Assembly (NCBI GenBank): GCA_913057765.1
Contig: CAJXPH010000173.1
Location: forward strand, 1 to 5,930
Origin: an uncultured Campylobacteraceae bacterium
GTDB taxonomy: Bacteria > Campylobacterota > Campylobacteria > Campylobacterales > Arcobacteraceae
Length of the DNA: 5,930 bases
Direction of reading: 5' to 3'
Shown piece by piece: positions 1 through 5,882 of the stretch. The notes under the pieces were generated by a model, which saw only the letters and a list, made by a program, of their open reading frames with translations, searched no databases and was not told where the DNA came from. The translations under genes and the position numbers were made by a program. The stretch's first letter is position 1. Each line of letters opens with the position of its first letter.

Positions 1-48
1 CGAGATCCTCTCTGGTCTCGTGGGCTCGGAGATGTGTATAAGAGACAG
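1..48 (-). other. Nextera-type library adapter (artefact), left end
   Basis: This is not genomic DNA. Read on the minus strand it holds the 19-base Tn5 mosaic end (positions 30-48), the transposase read-2 adapter, an 8-base sample index (CAGAGAGG, positions 7-14) and the first bases of the P7 flow-cell tail. It is the exact reverse complement of positions 5883-5930. The neighbouring acyltransferase reading frame is interrupted here for this artificial reason and not by a biological stop. Confidence 0.97.
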
Positions 49-673
49 CAATAATTTCACCTATTTCTATTTCTATTTTTAAATCTTTTGTTCTATTCAT
101 AATTGCATCTTTTAATACAGCATTTGCATTTGATTTTATATAGACAGGTAAGATTGGCAATCTATTTTTTAAAGCTATAATTCTTGAACCTTCTTTAAAT
201 TCAGATAAAGGTGTATTTTCCTTATTTCTAGTTCCTTCAGGGAAAATATAAATAGAATGCCCTTCTTTTACAGTTTCTTTTGTAGCCTTAAAAAAAGGTG
301 TCATATTTTGAGCATCTCTATCTAACAAAATAGTTCCAGCATTTCTAGTAAAAGTACCAAAGAAAAAAGAGTTATATAACTCTTTCTTAGCAATCCAGAA
401 ACCATTTATTTTTGTATCTTTTAGTGCAACTTCTATAATCAACGGATCTACAATACTTCTATGATTTGAAATTAATAAATATTGCCCACCTTGTGGTAAT
501 CTTTCTTTGTTTAATACTTCTATTTTAATATTTAATTTATCAAGAAGAATCTCTGCATATTCAAATCTTAAGTCCATTATTTCTTGAGAAGTTTTTGCTT
601 TTTTAAGTTTAAATCCATATTTATTTGTAAGATATGTTGCATATATACCCATGCTTATTTGTTTTAAATTCAA
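49..673 (-). CDS. plsC: 1-acyl-sn-glycerol-3-phosphate acyltransferase (PlsC family), 3' end missing
   Basis: This is probably the membrane-associated enzyme that transfers an acyl chain to lysophosphatidic acid to make phosphatidic acid in phospholipid synthesis. The four acyltransferase blocks appear in order. Block I is NHRSIVDP with the catalytic HX4D pair H71 and D76. Block II is the region G106 to R110 before LLDRD. Block III is FPEGTR at 144-149. Block IV is LPILPVYI at 172-179. Numbering uses a TTG start at 671-673, chosen because AGGA lies 5 bases upstream of it; the ATG at 650-652 has no such site and would remove 7 residues. The frame is open for 208 codons and then runs into the adapter, so the last part, probably a few tens of residues, is missing. 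The general family call is firm. The exact acyl acceptor is inferred, since related acyltransferases share these motifs. Confidence 0.9.
366..385. repeat. Perfect 20-bp palindrome inside plsC
   Basis: AAAGAGTTAT is followed directly by its reverse complement ATAACTCTTT, with no spacer. It lies in the part of plsC that encodes residues 97-103, between acyltransferase blocks I and II. There is no T-run that would make it an ordinary terminator, and its function is unknown. Confidence 0.75.
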
Positions 674-678
674 TTCTG

Positions 679-682
679 TCCT
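679..682 (-). promoter_or_regulatory. Shine-Dalgarno site that supports the TTG start of plsC
   Basis: On the minus strand AGGA stands 5 bases before TTG (671-673), the same spacing as in front of the sensor gene at 828. It is 26 bases from the first in-frame ATG, too far to serve it. A possible -10 box, TACAAT at 702-697 on the minus strand, would start the transcript near 690, just upstream of this site. Confidence 0.55.
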
Positions 683-768
683 AATCTATTTTTTGTATTG
701 TAACTAATTGAACATAAATAACCTAATTATCAAAAAAAAGATTTTCAATTAATCATAATAAAATAGCT

Positions 769-774
769 TATAAT
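769..774 (+). promoter_or_regulatory. -10 box of the sensor diguanylate cyclase gene
   Basis: A perfect TATAAT lies in very AT-rich DNA and predicts a transcript start near 781 and a leader of about 47 bases. No clear -35 box is present, which is common for sigma-70 promoters in epsilonproteobacteria. The gene has a good ribosome binding site, AAGGA at 818-822, 5 bases before ATG. Confidence 0.5.
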
Positions 775-827
775 TAAACTGCATAAAGACTTTTAAGTGA
801 TAAAATATTCTCTTCAGAAGGATAAGA

Positions 828-2975
828 ATGAAAATATTATTTATACAACTACTTCTCATATTTTGTTTTACAATGGAAACTATGGCAAATTCAATTATCT
901 TTACTAAAGAAGAAAAAGAATTTATTAAGACGAGTCCAATAGTAAAAGTTGCTATGATGCCAGACTTTACACCATTCACATATTATATTAAAGATACACC
1001 TGTTGGATTTGAACATGATTTATTAAAAATTATTTCTAAAAGAACTGGATTAGAATTTAAAAAAACAATTGATAAATGGACAACTATTTATAATGCTTTT
1101 AAAAACAAAGAAGTTGATGTTATAACTAGTATTTCATATAAAAAATTTAGAGAACCTTTTACTTCTTTTACAAGTTCTTATTATGATATACCTATTATGA
1201 TATTTGTAAAAGATGACTTCGGAGAATATAATGGAATAAAAAGTCTTAGAAATAAAAGAGTTGGAGTACTAAAAGATGTTTTTTATATTAAAGAACTAGA
1301 AAAACTAGACACTATGGATTTAGTTTTTTACGATAACTATGCAGATTTAACAAAAGATTTAGTATTTGGCAAAATTGATGCTTTGATTCAAAACCTAACA
1401 AATATAAACTATTTAATAAAAAAAAATGTATATACAAATCTAAAATTAGCTAGTGAATTAATTCTTCCAAATACTACAAAAGAAGATTTACGATTTGGAG
1501 TTCAACCAGAAAATCCAGTACTTAGTTCTATTCTACAAAAAGCTCTTAATACTATTACAACGAAAGAAAAAGAAGCTTTAGTAAACAAATGGATAGGTTC
1601 TATTAAAGAGTATAGAGGGGGACATATTGAACTTAAACAAGATGAAATTGCTTACCTTGATACAAATGTTATAAAATACTGTATAAATCCCAATGGTTTA
1701 CCTTTTGAAGGACTTAATGAGAAAGGCAATCATATTGGTATGAGTGCAGATTATTATAATCTATTTGAAAAAATTCTTTCTGCAAAATTTGAGCTTGTAA
1801 AAACTAAAAGCTGGAGTGAATCTGTAAGTTATATACAGCAAAAGAAATGTGATATGTTAGCCTTAGGGATGGAAACACCTGAACGAAAAAAATATTTAAA
1901 TTTTACTAGTCATTATTTAGAAGTTCCTCTAGTTGTAGCAACAAAAGTAAGCGTTCCTTTTATTAATCAAATTCTAGATTTAGAAGGTGAAAAGATTGGT
2001 ATCATAAAAGGTGATGCTTTTGTAAAAATACTTAGACAGAAATATCCATCTTTAGACATAATAGAAGTAAATGACATTTATGATGGATTAGATAAAGTAA
2101 AAGACGGACAACTCTTTGCTTTTATTGATACATTAGCTAGTGTGGGTTATGAATTTCAAACAAAATATTTTGGCGAATTAAAAATTGCAGGAAAAATATC
2201 AGAAAGCTTGAAACTATCAATTGCGGTAGTAAAAGAAGACAAAACTTTATTAAATATTTTACAAAAAACTGTAAATAATATTACAAATGAATTGCATAGA
2301 GAAATTCTTAATAAGTGGGTTCCTATAAAATATCAAAAAGGTATTGATTATGAGTTAGTTTGGAAAATAGCTATTGGTGCTGTTTTATTAATTCTTCTTA
2401 TTATGTATTGGAATACAGAGATTATAAAAGCAAATAAATTATTGAAACAAGCTCAAAAAGATATTGAAGAGAAAAACAAAGAGTTAGAGAAACTTGCAAT
2501 TACTGATAAGTTGACAGACTTATATAATAGAAGAAAACTAGAAGAATTAATACAAAATGAAATACACAGATGTGAAAGATTTGGGCGTAGTTTTGGTCTT
2601 GCTATTATAGATATTGATCATTTTAAAAAGGTAAATGATACTTACGGCCATCAAATTGGGGATAAAGTACTAATAGAAATTGCAAATATATTAAAATCAT
2701 ATCTTAGAAGAACTGATTTTGTAGGTCGATTTGGAGGAGAAGAATTTATAATTATTTGTCCTGAATCTGATATACAAGGAGTAACAAACTTGATGGAAAA
2801 CTTTAGATCACGTATTGCAAATCATAATTTTGCAGAAATTAGAAATAAAACAGCTAGTTTTGGGGTTACGGTATTAAAAGAAGGTGATACTATGGATTCA
2901 CTTATAAAAAGAGCAGATAGTGCCCTTTATGAAGCTAAGAACAATGGTAGAAATAAAGTTTCAGTTAGTATTTAA
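828..2975 (+). CDS. Membrane diguanylate cyclase with tandem periplasmic solute-binding (SBP_bac_3) sensor domains
   Basis: The 715-residue protein should sense a periplasmic ligand and make c-di-GMP from two GTP in the cytoplasm. In order it has a signal peptide or N-terminal anchor (1-20), Venus-flytrap domain 1 (about 38-258, ending NKWIG), Venus-flytrap domain 2 (about 280-498, ending NKWVP), a membrane helix (510-528), a charged coiled-coil linker (about 530-557) and a GGDEF domain (about 558-715). The cyclase looks active: signature GGEEF is at 636-640, metal ligand D595 lies in DIDHFK, and N603 and D612 fit guanine binding. An inhibitory I-site, R627-x-x-D630, stands at the usual distance, so product feedback is expected. 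No EAL domain is present. The arrangement resembles the BvgS sensor half with a different output. The ligand is not known; both flytraps keep the ligand-binding Arg (R108, R353), but the partner acidic position differs. Confidence 0.93.
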   Translation: MKILFIQLLLIFCFTMETMANSIIFTKEEKEFIKTSPIVKVAMMPDFTPFTYYIKDTPVGFEHDLLKIISKRTGLEFKKTIDKWTTIYNAFKNKEVDVITSISYKKFREPFTSFTSSYYDIPIMIFVKDDFGEYNGIKSLRNKRVGVLKDVFYIKELEKLDTMDLVFYDNYADLTKDLVFGKIDALIQNLTNINYLIKKNVYTNLKLASELILPNTTKEDLRFGVQPENPVLSSILQKALNTITTKEKEALVNKWIGSIKEYRGGHIELKQDEIAYLDTNVIKYCINPNGLPFEGLNEKGNHIGMSADYYNLFEKILSAKFELVKTKSWSESVSYIQQKKCDMLALGMETPERKKYLNFTSHYLEVPLVVATKVSVPFINQILDLEGEKIGIIKGDAFVKILRQKYPSLDIIEVNDIYDGLDKVKDGQLFAFIDTLASVGYEFQTKYFGELKIAGKISESLKLSIAVVKEDKTLLNILQKTVNNITNELHREILNKWVPIKYQKGIDYELVWKIAIGAVLLILLIMYWNTEIIKANKLLKQAQKDIEEKNKELEKLAITDKLTDLYNRRKLEELIQNEIHRCERFGRSFGLAIIDIDHFKKVNDTYGHQIGDKVLIEIANILKSYLRRTDFVGRFGGEEFIIICPESDIQGVTNLMENFRSRIANHNFAEIRNKTASFGVTVLKEGDTMDSLIKRADSALYEAKNNGRNKVSVSI

Positions 2976-2979
2976 TTAC

Positions 2980-4035
2980 TTACTCGGAATCTTTATTTCT
3001 AATCCTTCTAATCTCTTTCATTTTGGTTCTTGCAACTTCTCTCATATCTACATTTGTATCTAACTCATCTACAATCTCTACTCCTAAAAGTGTTTCAACT
3101 GCATCTTCAAGAGTAACAACTCCTTCTGTCTGACCGTAAATATCAACGACTATAAACATATGCTCTTTTTTTAATAAAAATAAATCGATTAGTTTAGAAA
3201 TAGAAACATTTTCATTCACCCTAAAAATAGGCTTTATAATTTCACTTTTATCTTCTAAGTTATTTTCAATATATTCATAAAAATACTCTTTTGAAATAAC
3301 TACTCCAACAATATCATCAATATTCTCTCCATATATAGGAACTCTAGAATACTCTTTGAACTTATTCAAATCTAAAGTATTATCATCAATTTTAAAACTG
3401 TTAAGTAAATCATCTTTTTGCACACTAAAAAGTACTCTTCTTGGAGTAAATATATCTCTTACTTTTATCTCATGCAAATGCAAAAGATTTTCAATCATAT
3501 CACTTTCACTCTCTTTTAAAACACCAGTTTCTTCAGCTATATTTGCAGTTGCGATTATTTCTTCTTTTGTAATAGTCTCTTTTTTACTTGGAGTGATTAG
3601 ATTCGTAATCTTATTCATAATAATAAGTATAGGATAAGTTATAAAAATCAAAAATTTTATAGTCCTAGTAGAAAATCCAGCTAAACTTTTCCAATAGTAA
3701 GCACCTAAAGTTTTAGGAATAATCTCAGAAAAAACTAAAATTAACATAGTAAGAATTGCAGAGATATAAAACATATACTCTTCCCCAAACATTTTTGCAG
3801 CCTCAGCTCCAACTCCTGCTGCACCTAAAGTATGTGCAAAAGTATTCAAAGTTAAGATTGCTGCTATTGAAAAATCAATATTATTTTTCTGCTTTTCCAT
3901 CAAAGAGCCTAGCTCTTCATTTTTTTGTTTTGTCATCTCAACATGTGAAGCTGTTATTGATAAAAGAACTGCCTCTAAGATAGAACATAAAAAAGAAATA
4001 CCAATTGCAATAGAAAAATATATAAATATCAACAT
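2980..4035 (-). CDS. CNNM/CorB-like (DUF21) membrane protein with CBS pair, probable Mg2+ transporter
   Basis: The 351-residue inner-membrane protein has an N-terminal DUF21/CNNM region with four hydrophobic stretches (about 1-26, 53-76, 86-112, 126-147). It carries the family's polar and acidic positions such as E21, N64 and E104 of the SEIIPKT segment. A linker with VRDIFTPRR (192-200) leads into two CBS domains (about 192-260 and 262-320); the second ends in GVVTLEDAVETLLG, a typical CBS closing segment. CBS pairs in this family bind adenine nucleotides and gate transport, and characterised relatives move Mg2+ outward, often by Na+ exchange. The protein lacks the CorC_HlyC domain that many longer homologues (over 400 residues) carry after the CBS pair and ends in a short basic tail instead. 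The start has AGGA 7 bases upstream. Old annotations call such proteins hemolysins; no evidence for that exists here. Confidence 0.88.
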   Translation of the reverse strand: MLIFIYFSIAIGISFLCSILEAVLLSITASHVEMTKQKNEELGSLMEKQKNNIDFSIAAILTLNTFAHTLGAAGVGAEAAKMFGEEYMFYISAILTMLILVFSEIIPKTLGAYYWKSLAGFSTRTIKFLIFITYPILIIMNKITNLITPSKKETITKEEIIATANIAEETGVLKESESDMIENLLHLHEIKVRDIFTPRRVLFSVQKDDLLNSFKIDDNTLDLNKFKEYSRVPIYGENIDDIVGVVISKEYFYEYIENNLEDKSEIIKPIFRVNENVSISKLIDLFLLKKEHMFIVVDIYGQTEGVVTLEDAVETLLGVEIVDELDTNVDMREVARTKMKEIRRIRNKDSE

Positions 4036-4069
4036 AAAAAATTCCTAATTAAATCAAAATAATAAACCA

Positions 4070-4098
4070 ATTTTATAAAAAAGAGAATATTATGTCAA
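4070..4098 (-). promoter_or_regulatory. Sigma-70-type promoter of the CNNM-like gene
   Basis: On the minus strand a consensus -35 box TTGACA (4098-4093) is followed after 17 bases by TAAAAT (4075-4070), five of six matches to the -10 consensus. The transcript would start near 4063, giving a leader of about 28 bases that includes the AGGA ribosome binding site. The -35 box overlaps the ATG of the Rof-like ORF on the other strand. Confidence 0.6.
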
Positions 4099-4217
4099 AT
4101 GATTATTTACCAATATCATGTAGTTTTTATGATGAACTAGAATCAGTAACTGTAAAAAAACTATTATTAAAAAGTAAGAGTATTTTATCTCTTACTTTTT
4201 ATTTAATAATGAGTTAA
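4092..4217 (+). pseudogene. Truncated Rho-binding antiterminator (Rof)-like ORF
   Basis: This 41-codon ORF begins with a segment (residues 5-18, YLPISCSFYDELES) that fits the Rof signature Y-x-P-I-x-C-x-x-Y-D-x-L-E. Compared with E. coli Rof as I recall it, Y5, P7, I8, C10, Y13, D14, L16 and E17 sit at the same numbers without gaps. Rof proteins are about 80 residues long with an Sm-like fold, bind termination factor Rho and block its RNA site. Here the similarity stops near residue 24. The remaining codons run through the terminator hairpin and end at TAA 4215-4217, inside the 3' end of the opposing membrane-protein gene. No continuation of Rof is found downstream in another frame. The upstream ribosome site is weak (AGAGA). 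It is most likely a gene remnant left by a deletion; a short expressed peptide is possible but unproven. Confidence 0.6.
4168..4201. terminator. Bidirectional intrinsic terminator
   Basis: A 13-bp perfect stem (left arm 4168-4180, right arm 4189-4201) with an 8-base loop contains AAAAAGTAAGAG against CTCTTACTTTTT. The A-run on one side and T-run on the other allow it to end transcripts from both directions. It starts 2 bases past the stop codon of the minus-strand membrane-protein gene and also closes the Rof-like ORF, whose reading frame passes through it. Confidence 0.85.
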
Positions 4218-4577
4218 AACCTTAGATTTTATAAAAGATATAATTCCATACACTAAAGCAATACTCGCAATAATAAATGGTATACCTTCAAATCCAGAAA
4301 TAGACATACCTGGCATAGGTGAAGACATTAAAGTTGTACCTAAAACAAAACCATAAATGGCAAACATTCCAACATATACTACATTCAAGAACTTCTGAGC
4401 AGAACTCATCTCATCTCTTTTTTTGTAATGTGTGATTAAAGAAACTATTGTTCCACTAAATAGTAAGAACATAATTCCCGCCAACATTACACTTTCTGCC
4501 ATCATTAAATGATTGACAACAAAATACCCCATGATACCAAGGAATAGTACCACGAATAAATATATTCCATTTTTCAT
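4203..4577 (-). CDS. Small four-helix membrane protein of unknown function
   Basis: I do not recognise this 124-residue protein. It has four hydrophobic helices (about 5-21, 29-50, 65-83, 98-116). The basic loop HYKKRDEMSSAQK (50-62) and the basic C-terminus (117-124) suggest that both ends and the middle loop face the cytoplasm. The two outer loops would then hold NHLMMAE (22-28) and MSSPMPGMS (84-92), so methionines cluster on the periplasmic side; 11 of the 124 residues are Met. A metal-related role could be imagined but nothing proves it. The gene is well formed: AGGA lies 6 bases before ATG, a TATAAT -10 box lies upstream, and a strong terminator follows the stop at once. It is a single-gene transcript, divergent from the WYL-like gene. 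Confidence 0.8.
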   Translation of the reverse strand: MKNGIYLFVVLFLGIMGYFVVNHLMMAESVMLAGIMFLLFSGTIVSLITHYKKRDEMSSAQKFLNVVYVGMFAIYGFVLGTTLMSSPMPGMSISGFEGIPFIIASIALVYGIISFIKSKVLTHY

Positions 4578-4619
4578 GACTTATCCTTTATTATATAAGT
4601 TATCCTATTTATTTATCTA

Positions 4620-4625
4620 ATTATA
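4620..4625 (-). promoter_or_regulatory. -10 box of the four-helix membrane protein gene
   Basis: On the minus strand TATAAT (4625-4620) predicts a transcript start near 4613 and a leader of about 36 bases ending in the AGGA site at 4587-4584. A second TATAAT at 4595-4590 on the minus strand lies too close to the ribosome site to be preferred. Confidence 0.5.
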
Positions 4626-4647
4626 CTACTAATGAGAAGTATTATTA

Positions 4648-4664
4648 ATAAGAAAACTTCTTAT
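4648..4664. repeat. Short inverted repeat between divergent promoters
   Basis: ATAAGAA and TTCTTAT form a perfect 7-bp pair around a 3-base centre. It lies upstream of the -10 boxes of both flanking genes, a position suitable for a regulator site or a small hairpin. In DNA this AT-rich it may also be chance. Confidence 0.4.
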
Positions 4665-4703
4665 AAGTTTATTTTAAGTTTTAGTTAAAAGATATGATAT
4701 TTG

Positions 4704-4726
4704 TTATACAAGTAATTTGTGTATAA
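4704..4726 (+). promoter_or_regulatory. Palindromic operator candidate over the WYL-like gene promoter
   Basis: TTATACA (4704-4710) and TGTATAA (4720-4726) are perfect inverted half-sites separated by 9 bases, so their centres are 16 bases apart. The right half covers most of the -10 box TATAAT (4722-4727). A dimeric repressor bound here would block transcription. The regulator is not identifiable from this window. Confidence 0.45.
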
Positions 4727-4727
4727 T
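4722..4727 (+). promoter_or_regulatory. -10 box predicting a leaderless transcript
   Basis: A perfect TATAAT ends 7 bases before the A of ATG at 4734, so the usual start point of transcription coincides with the start codon. A weak -35-like TTGTTA is at 4701-4706. An alternative -10 box, TATGAT at 4693-4698, would give a leader of about 29 bases without a ribosome binding site. Confidence 0.5.
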
Positions 4728-4733
4728 TTTACT

Positions 4734-4934
4734 ATGAATATAGAATTAAGATTTTTACAAAAAGCAGTAGAAGATAGAAACTATGTGAGTTTTTCATATA
4801 ATAATGAAAAATTTACAAAAATTAAACCTTTAAAAATAAGCCTTCTTGACGATATATATGTACTACGTACAGATATTAAAGAATTTGAATTTAATAAAAT
4901 ATCAAATATCAAAATCTTAAAAAACAAATTTTAA
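4734..4934 (+). CDS. Small WYL-like domain protein
   Basis: The 66-residue protein resembles a minimal WYL domain, the ligand-sensing SH3-like beta module found in many bacterial regulators. The matching pattern is an N-terminal helix ending in AVEDRNYVSFSY, then the segment IKPLKI, then YVLRTD, and the closing FEFNKISNIKIL, comparable to the family's F-x-L-x-R-I end. It has no helix-turn-helix, so it cannot bind DNA in the usual WYL-regulator way; it might sense a ligand for a partner or bind nucleic acid itself. The start at ATG 4734 is preferred because the -10 box TATAAT overlaps the upstream GTG start at 4719, and neither start has a ribosome site. Tandem TAA codons end it 15 bases before the NIF3-like gene, so the two genes are probably co-transcribed. 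The WYL assignment is by pattern only and moderately sure. Confidence 0.6.
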   Translation: MNIELRFLQKAVEDRNYVSFSYNNEKFTKIKPLKISLLDDIYVLRTDIKEFEFNKISNIKILKNKF

Positions 4935-4949
4935 TAAAATGGCAATAAT

Positions 4950-5771
4950 ATGAATACAAATGATTTAATGAACACTGCTTTAAAATTAGCGAAGTTGGAT
5001 GAAAAACCTTATGATACTGATATTATAGTTGAAAGTGAAAATATAAAAAGAGTTTTGATTGGTATTGATATGGAAACTCCTGAACTTTTATTAGCACGTG
5101 AGTTAGGTTTTGATTGTGTAGTTAGCCATCATCCAAAAGCTGATAACTGTGTAGTTGATTTTGCAAAAGTCATGGATGTGCAAATAGACAGAATGGTTAA
5201 AGCTGGTGTTCCAATAAATAAAGCACAAAAAGTTTTAAAAAAGAAACAGCAAAGTATAGACTTAGGGCGACATGCTTCAAACTATGACAGAGTAAGTTCT
5301 GCGGCAAGACTTATGAATATGCCATATTTAAATATACATATTCCAGCTGATTTTATAACAGAAGAGATAGTTCAAACAAAACTTGATAAAGTTTTTAGTA
5401 ATAAACCAAAAACAAAACTAAAAGATATCATCGATGAACTAAACTCTTGGGAATATTATAAAGGGAAAGTAGCACAACCTGTTATAAGAGTTGGTTCAAG
5501 TGACGACTATGCAGGAAAAATAGAAGTCCTCATGGCTGGAGGAACCAACGGCGGAGTTGATGTATATAAATCATATTTTGAAGCTGGAGTTGGAACTATA
5601 ATAGCTATGCATGTTCCTGAAGATGTGAAAAAAGCAGTTGCAGAACAAAATATTGGAAATATTATTGTTGCTCCTCATATGCCTAGTGATAGTATTGGAT
5701 TGTTAGAGATTGTAAAAACTTGGAGAGAACAAGGATTTAAAGTTACTTGCATGAGTGGGATTGTTGAATAG
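4950..5771 (+). CDS. NIF3-family (DUF34) protein, divergent metal site
   Basis: This 273-residue protein belongs to the widespread NIF3/YbgI family, toroid-forming proteins with a two-metal centre. They are often labelled GTP cyclohydrolase 1 type 2, but their function is unsettled. The N-terminal half fits well: IGIDM (37-41), then VVSHHP (57-62) with metal ligands H60 and H61. The C-terminal half has GGTNGG (197-202), AMHVPED (219-225) and APHMPSDSIG (241-250), where most relatives have a GH-x-x-[ST]-E segment giving a His and a Glu ligand. Here H243 and D247 occupy those places, so Asp replaces Glu. Length is in the normal range for single-domain members (about 250-280). No clear ribosome site precedes the ATG, so translation may depend on coupling to the WYL-like gene 15 bases upstream, which is in the same frame. 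No terminator follows. Confidence 0.82.
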   Translation: MNTNDLMNTALKLAKLDEKPYDTDIIVESENIKRVLIGIDMETPELLLARELGFDCVVSHHPKADNCVVDFAKVMDVQIDRMVKAGVPINKAQKVLKKKQQSIDLGRHASNYDRVSSAARLMNMPYLNIHIPADFITEEIVQTKLDKVFSNKPKTKLKDIIDELNSWEYYKGKVAQPVIRVGSSDDYAGKIEVLMAGGTNGGVDVYKSYFEAGVGTIIAMHVPEDVKKAVAEQNIGNIIVAPHMPSDSIGLLEIVKTWREQGFKVTCMSGIVE

Positions 5772-5882
5772 TTCAATTTCTATATATAAATCTTGATCAT
5801 GTCAAATAAAGTATTTATTACTATTAGTATAAATCGATACATTACAGATAGAAACAATAACCTAAATTAAAAAGCATATAAA
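5772..5882. other. Intergenic tail without a supportable gene
   Basis: This AT-rich stretch after the NIF3-like gene contains no hairpin with a T-run. Its only short ORF (ATG 5799, 23 codons) has no ribosome site. TATAAA at 5829-5834 could be a -10 box for a gene beyond the window, with low certainty. Confidence 0.4.

Noticed and set aside
61..80. Short TTTCTA-type tandem repeat
   Set aside because: It encodes an alternating K/I/E strand in plsC and has too few units to be a meaningful repeat.
749..979. Minus-strand ORF of 76 codons
   Set aside because: It overlaps the promoter, signal peptide and first flytrap domain of the sensor gene on the other strand and resembles no protein.
3356..3637. 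Plus-strand ORF of 93 codons
   Set aside because: It is antisense to the CNNM-like gene; its hydrophobic, Ser-rich composition is that of a shadow frame and it has no ribosome site.
3756..3983. Plus-strand ORF of 75 codons
   Set aside because: It lies wholly inside the DUF21 region of the CNNM-like gene on the other strand and shows a low-complexity Leu/Gln composition.
4648..4664. Hairpin as a transcription terminator
   Set aside because: The 7-bp stem is AT-rich, has no following T-run and lies between divergent promoters, where no transcript needs to end.
4719..4733. GTG at 4719 as the start of the WYL-like protein
   Set aside because: The codon abuts the -10 box and would lie upstream of the predicted transcript start; no ribosome site precedes it.
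5799..5870. 23-codon plus-strand ORF after the NIF3-like gene
   Set aside because: It has no ribosome site and no recognisable motif; it is expected by chance.
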